The translations under genes were made by a program, and so were the position numbers. A DNA stretch of 6,316 nucleotides from Elusimicrobiota bacterium (GTDB lineage Bacteria > Elusimicrobiota > Elusimicrobia > Elusimicrobiales > UBA9959), in the NCBI GenBank assembly GCA_030639665.1, contig DAOWCC010000142.1, positions 1-6,316 of the forward strand, in the 5' to 3' direction. Numbering within the stretch: the first letter of the stretch is position 1; every line of letters starts with the position of its first letter. The notes beneath the pieces were generated by a model, which was given only the letters and a program-made list of their open reading frames with translations, searched no databases and had not been told where the DNA came from. Positions 5,487-6,316 of this stretch are shown one piece after another.

Positions 5487-6316
5487 TTTCTTGCTTATTA
5501 GATTATTTTTCAAACCCGGTAAATCCAAATATTCTTTTTCGCAGTTTAAAAGTTGCGCGGCGATATGCCCCACTTCCATTAATCCTTTGACTTTTCCCGT
5601 TTTAATGCCGCCAAGATTTGAGTCAAAACCCATTCTTTTTACTATCAGCGGTAAAGGCTCATTTGAATGATAGCCATAATCATCTTTATGTTCCATGCCA
5701 TGATCAGCCGTAATCATAAAAATATCACCTTCGCCCAAAGAATTTTCAATAAGCGGAATACTTCTGTCTATTTCTTCTATGGATTTTATCGCGCCTTCAA
5801 TATCTCTGGTATGACCGTAAAGACTGTCCGTATCCACGAGATTAGCGAAAATAAAAGCTCCGAACGGCCTGTATACGCATTTTGAAGATTCAATGGCATT
5901 AATTATGCCCTGCACTGAAAAAAGATTCGTATCTTTCTTTTTTGGATGGACAAATTTAAGCCCCAATGAAGGATTGATAAAATCTTTTTCTTTAAGCTTT
6001 ATCTTTTCATGATAATGCGTATTTACCAAATCGCCGGTTTTGCCTACGGCGATAGTCCAAATATTTTTCTCATTCATGATATCAATTAAAGTTTTCCCGC
6101 CGATGGGCAAAACCGAATCATGACGATTTGAGGTGCGAACTATTTCACCCTCGGAATTTTTTATATAACTTCTGGCAATGACGCGGGTAATGGGAATTTT
6201 CATTTCCATAGCAAGGTCAAAAGCGATATCGGCGATTTTATGCTGTTCTTCAACTCCAATAACAGCTTCATTCATGGCTATTTGCACAAGAGGATCGCAC
6301 TTGCTCGCGTAAACGA
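5484..6316 (-). CDS. deoB: Phosphopentomutase-like protein, N-terminus beyond the window
   Basis: Phosphopentomutase interconverts ribose (or deoxyribose) 1- and 5-phosphates, linking nucleoside breakdown to the pentose phosphate pathway; it is a cytoplasmic di-metal enzyme of the alkaline phosphatase superfamily. The frame stays open to the right edge, and residues before the GTG at 6287 (VYASKCDPL) still match the family, so the GTG is internal. About 276 C-terminal residues are visible, of roughly 390-410 usual. Visible parts are VIARSYI...RTSNRHD, the metal-ligand segment VDTDSLYGH (Asp and His five apart), TADHG (Asp-His), and a further His twelve residues after that Asp, as in known DeoB. 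Between these, the usual NDPT-type segment is replaced by MEHKDDYGYHSNEPLP, so the protein is divergent and a related mutase or phosphatase is possible. The N-terminal metal Asp and catalytic Thr lie outside the window. Confidence 0.85.
   Translation of the reverse strand, partial: VYASKCDPLVQIAMNEAVIGVEEQHKIADIAFDLAMEMKIPITRVIARSYIKNSEGEIVRTSNRHDSVLPIGGKTLIDIMNEKNIWTIAVGKTGDLVNTHYHEKIKLKEKDFINPSLGLKFVHPKKKDTNLFSVQGIINAIESSKCVYRPFGAFIFANLVDTDSLYGHTRDIEGAIKSIEEIDRSIPLIENSLGEGDIFMITADHGMEHKDDYGYHSNEPLPLIVKRMGFDSNLGGIKTGKVKGLMEVGHIAAQLLNCEKEYLDLPGLKNNLISKK

Noticed and set aside
6285..6287. GTG as the start codon of the phosphopentomutase-like gene
   Set aside because: The frame stays open to the right edge and the upstream residues VYASKCDPL fit the DeoB family, so the GTG is an internal valine codon.

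Overview
The window is an AT-rich bacterial chromosome fragment holding five protein-coding genes: four complete and one cut by the right edge. The genes are ordinary housekeeping and carbohydrate genes, and I see no phage, transposase, CRISPR or defence genes. The proteins alone do not fix a taxon. The gene mix (an orphan LUD-domain protein, a secreted type I pullulanase, a DUF4015 TIM-barrel hydrolase, a DeoB-like mutase) and the intergenic 'CACGAAA' and 'CACAGAGA' words would suit an uncultured lineage of the Omnitrophota/Elusimicrobiota kind. That placement is a low-confidence guess.

Layout, left to right. 1-401 is non-coding and packed with degenerate short-period repeats and hairpins, with one candidate promoter. 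402-1016 (+) encodes a single-domain LUD (lactate-utilisation-like) protein with four clustered cysteines. 1017-1150 is a convergent gap with a GAC-N5 octad tract. On the minus strand, a small beta-carbonic-anhydrase-like protein (1151-1522) lies 70 bp downstream of a large secreted pullulanase (1593-4109); the two could be co-transcribed. A short divergent control region (4110-4202) separates the pullulanase from a secreted DUF4015 putative glycoside hydrolase (about 4203-5474, +). That gene ends 9 bp from the stop codon of a convergent phosphopentomutase-like gene (5484 to beyond 6316, -).

The functional core is the divergent pair of exported polysaccharide enzymes. The pullulanase would debranch alpha-1,6 linkages in starch, glycogen or pullulan outside the cytoplasm; the substrate of its divergent neighbour cannot be read from the sequence. 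Between them is an almost perfect 15-bp inverted repeat whose right arm covers the probable start codon of the DUF4015 gene, so a shared operator or a start-sequestering RNA hairpin is possible.

The most unusual feature is the non-coding DNA. Several gaps are built of degenerate tandem words with a 7- or 8-bp period (TTTCGNNN, ACACAGAG, GAC-N5, CAGARAG). The heptad purine version runs into the 3' ends of two genes and encodes their last residues.
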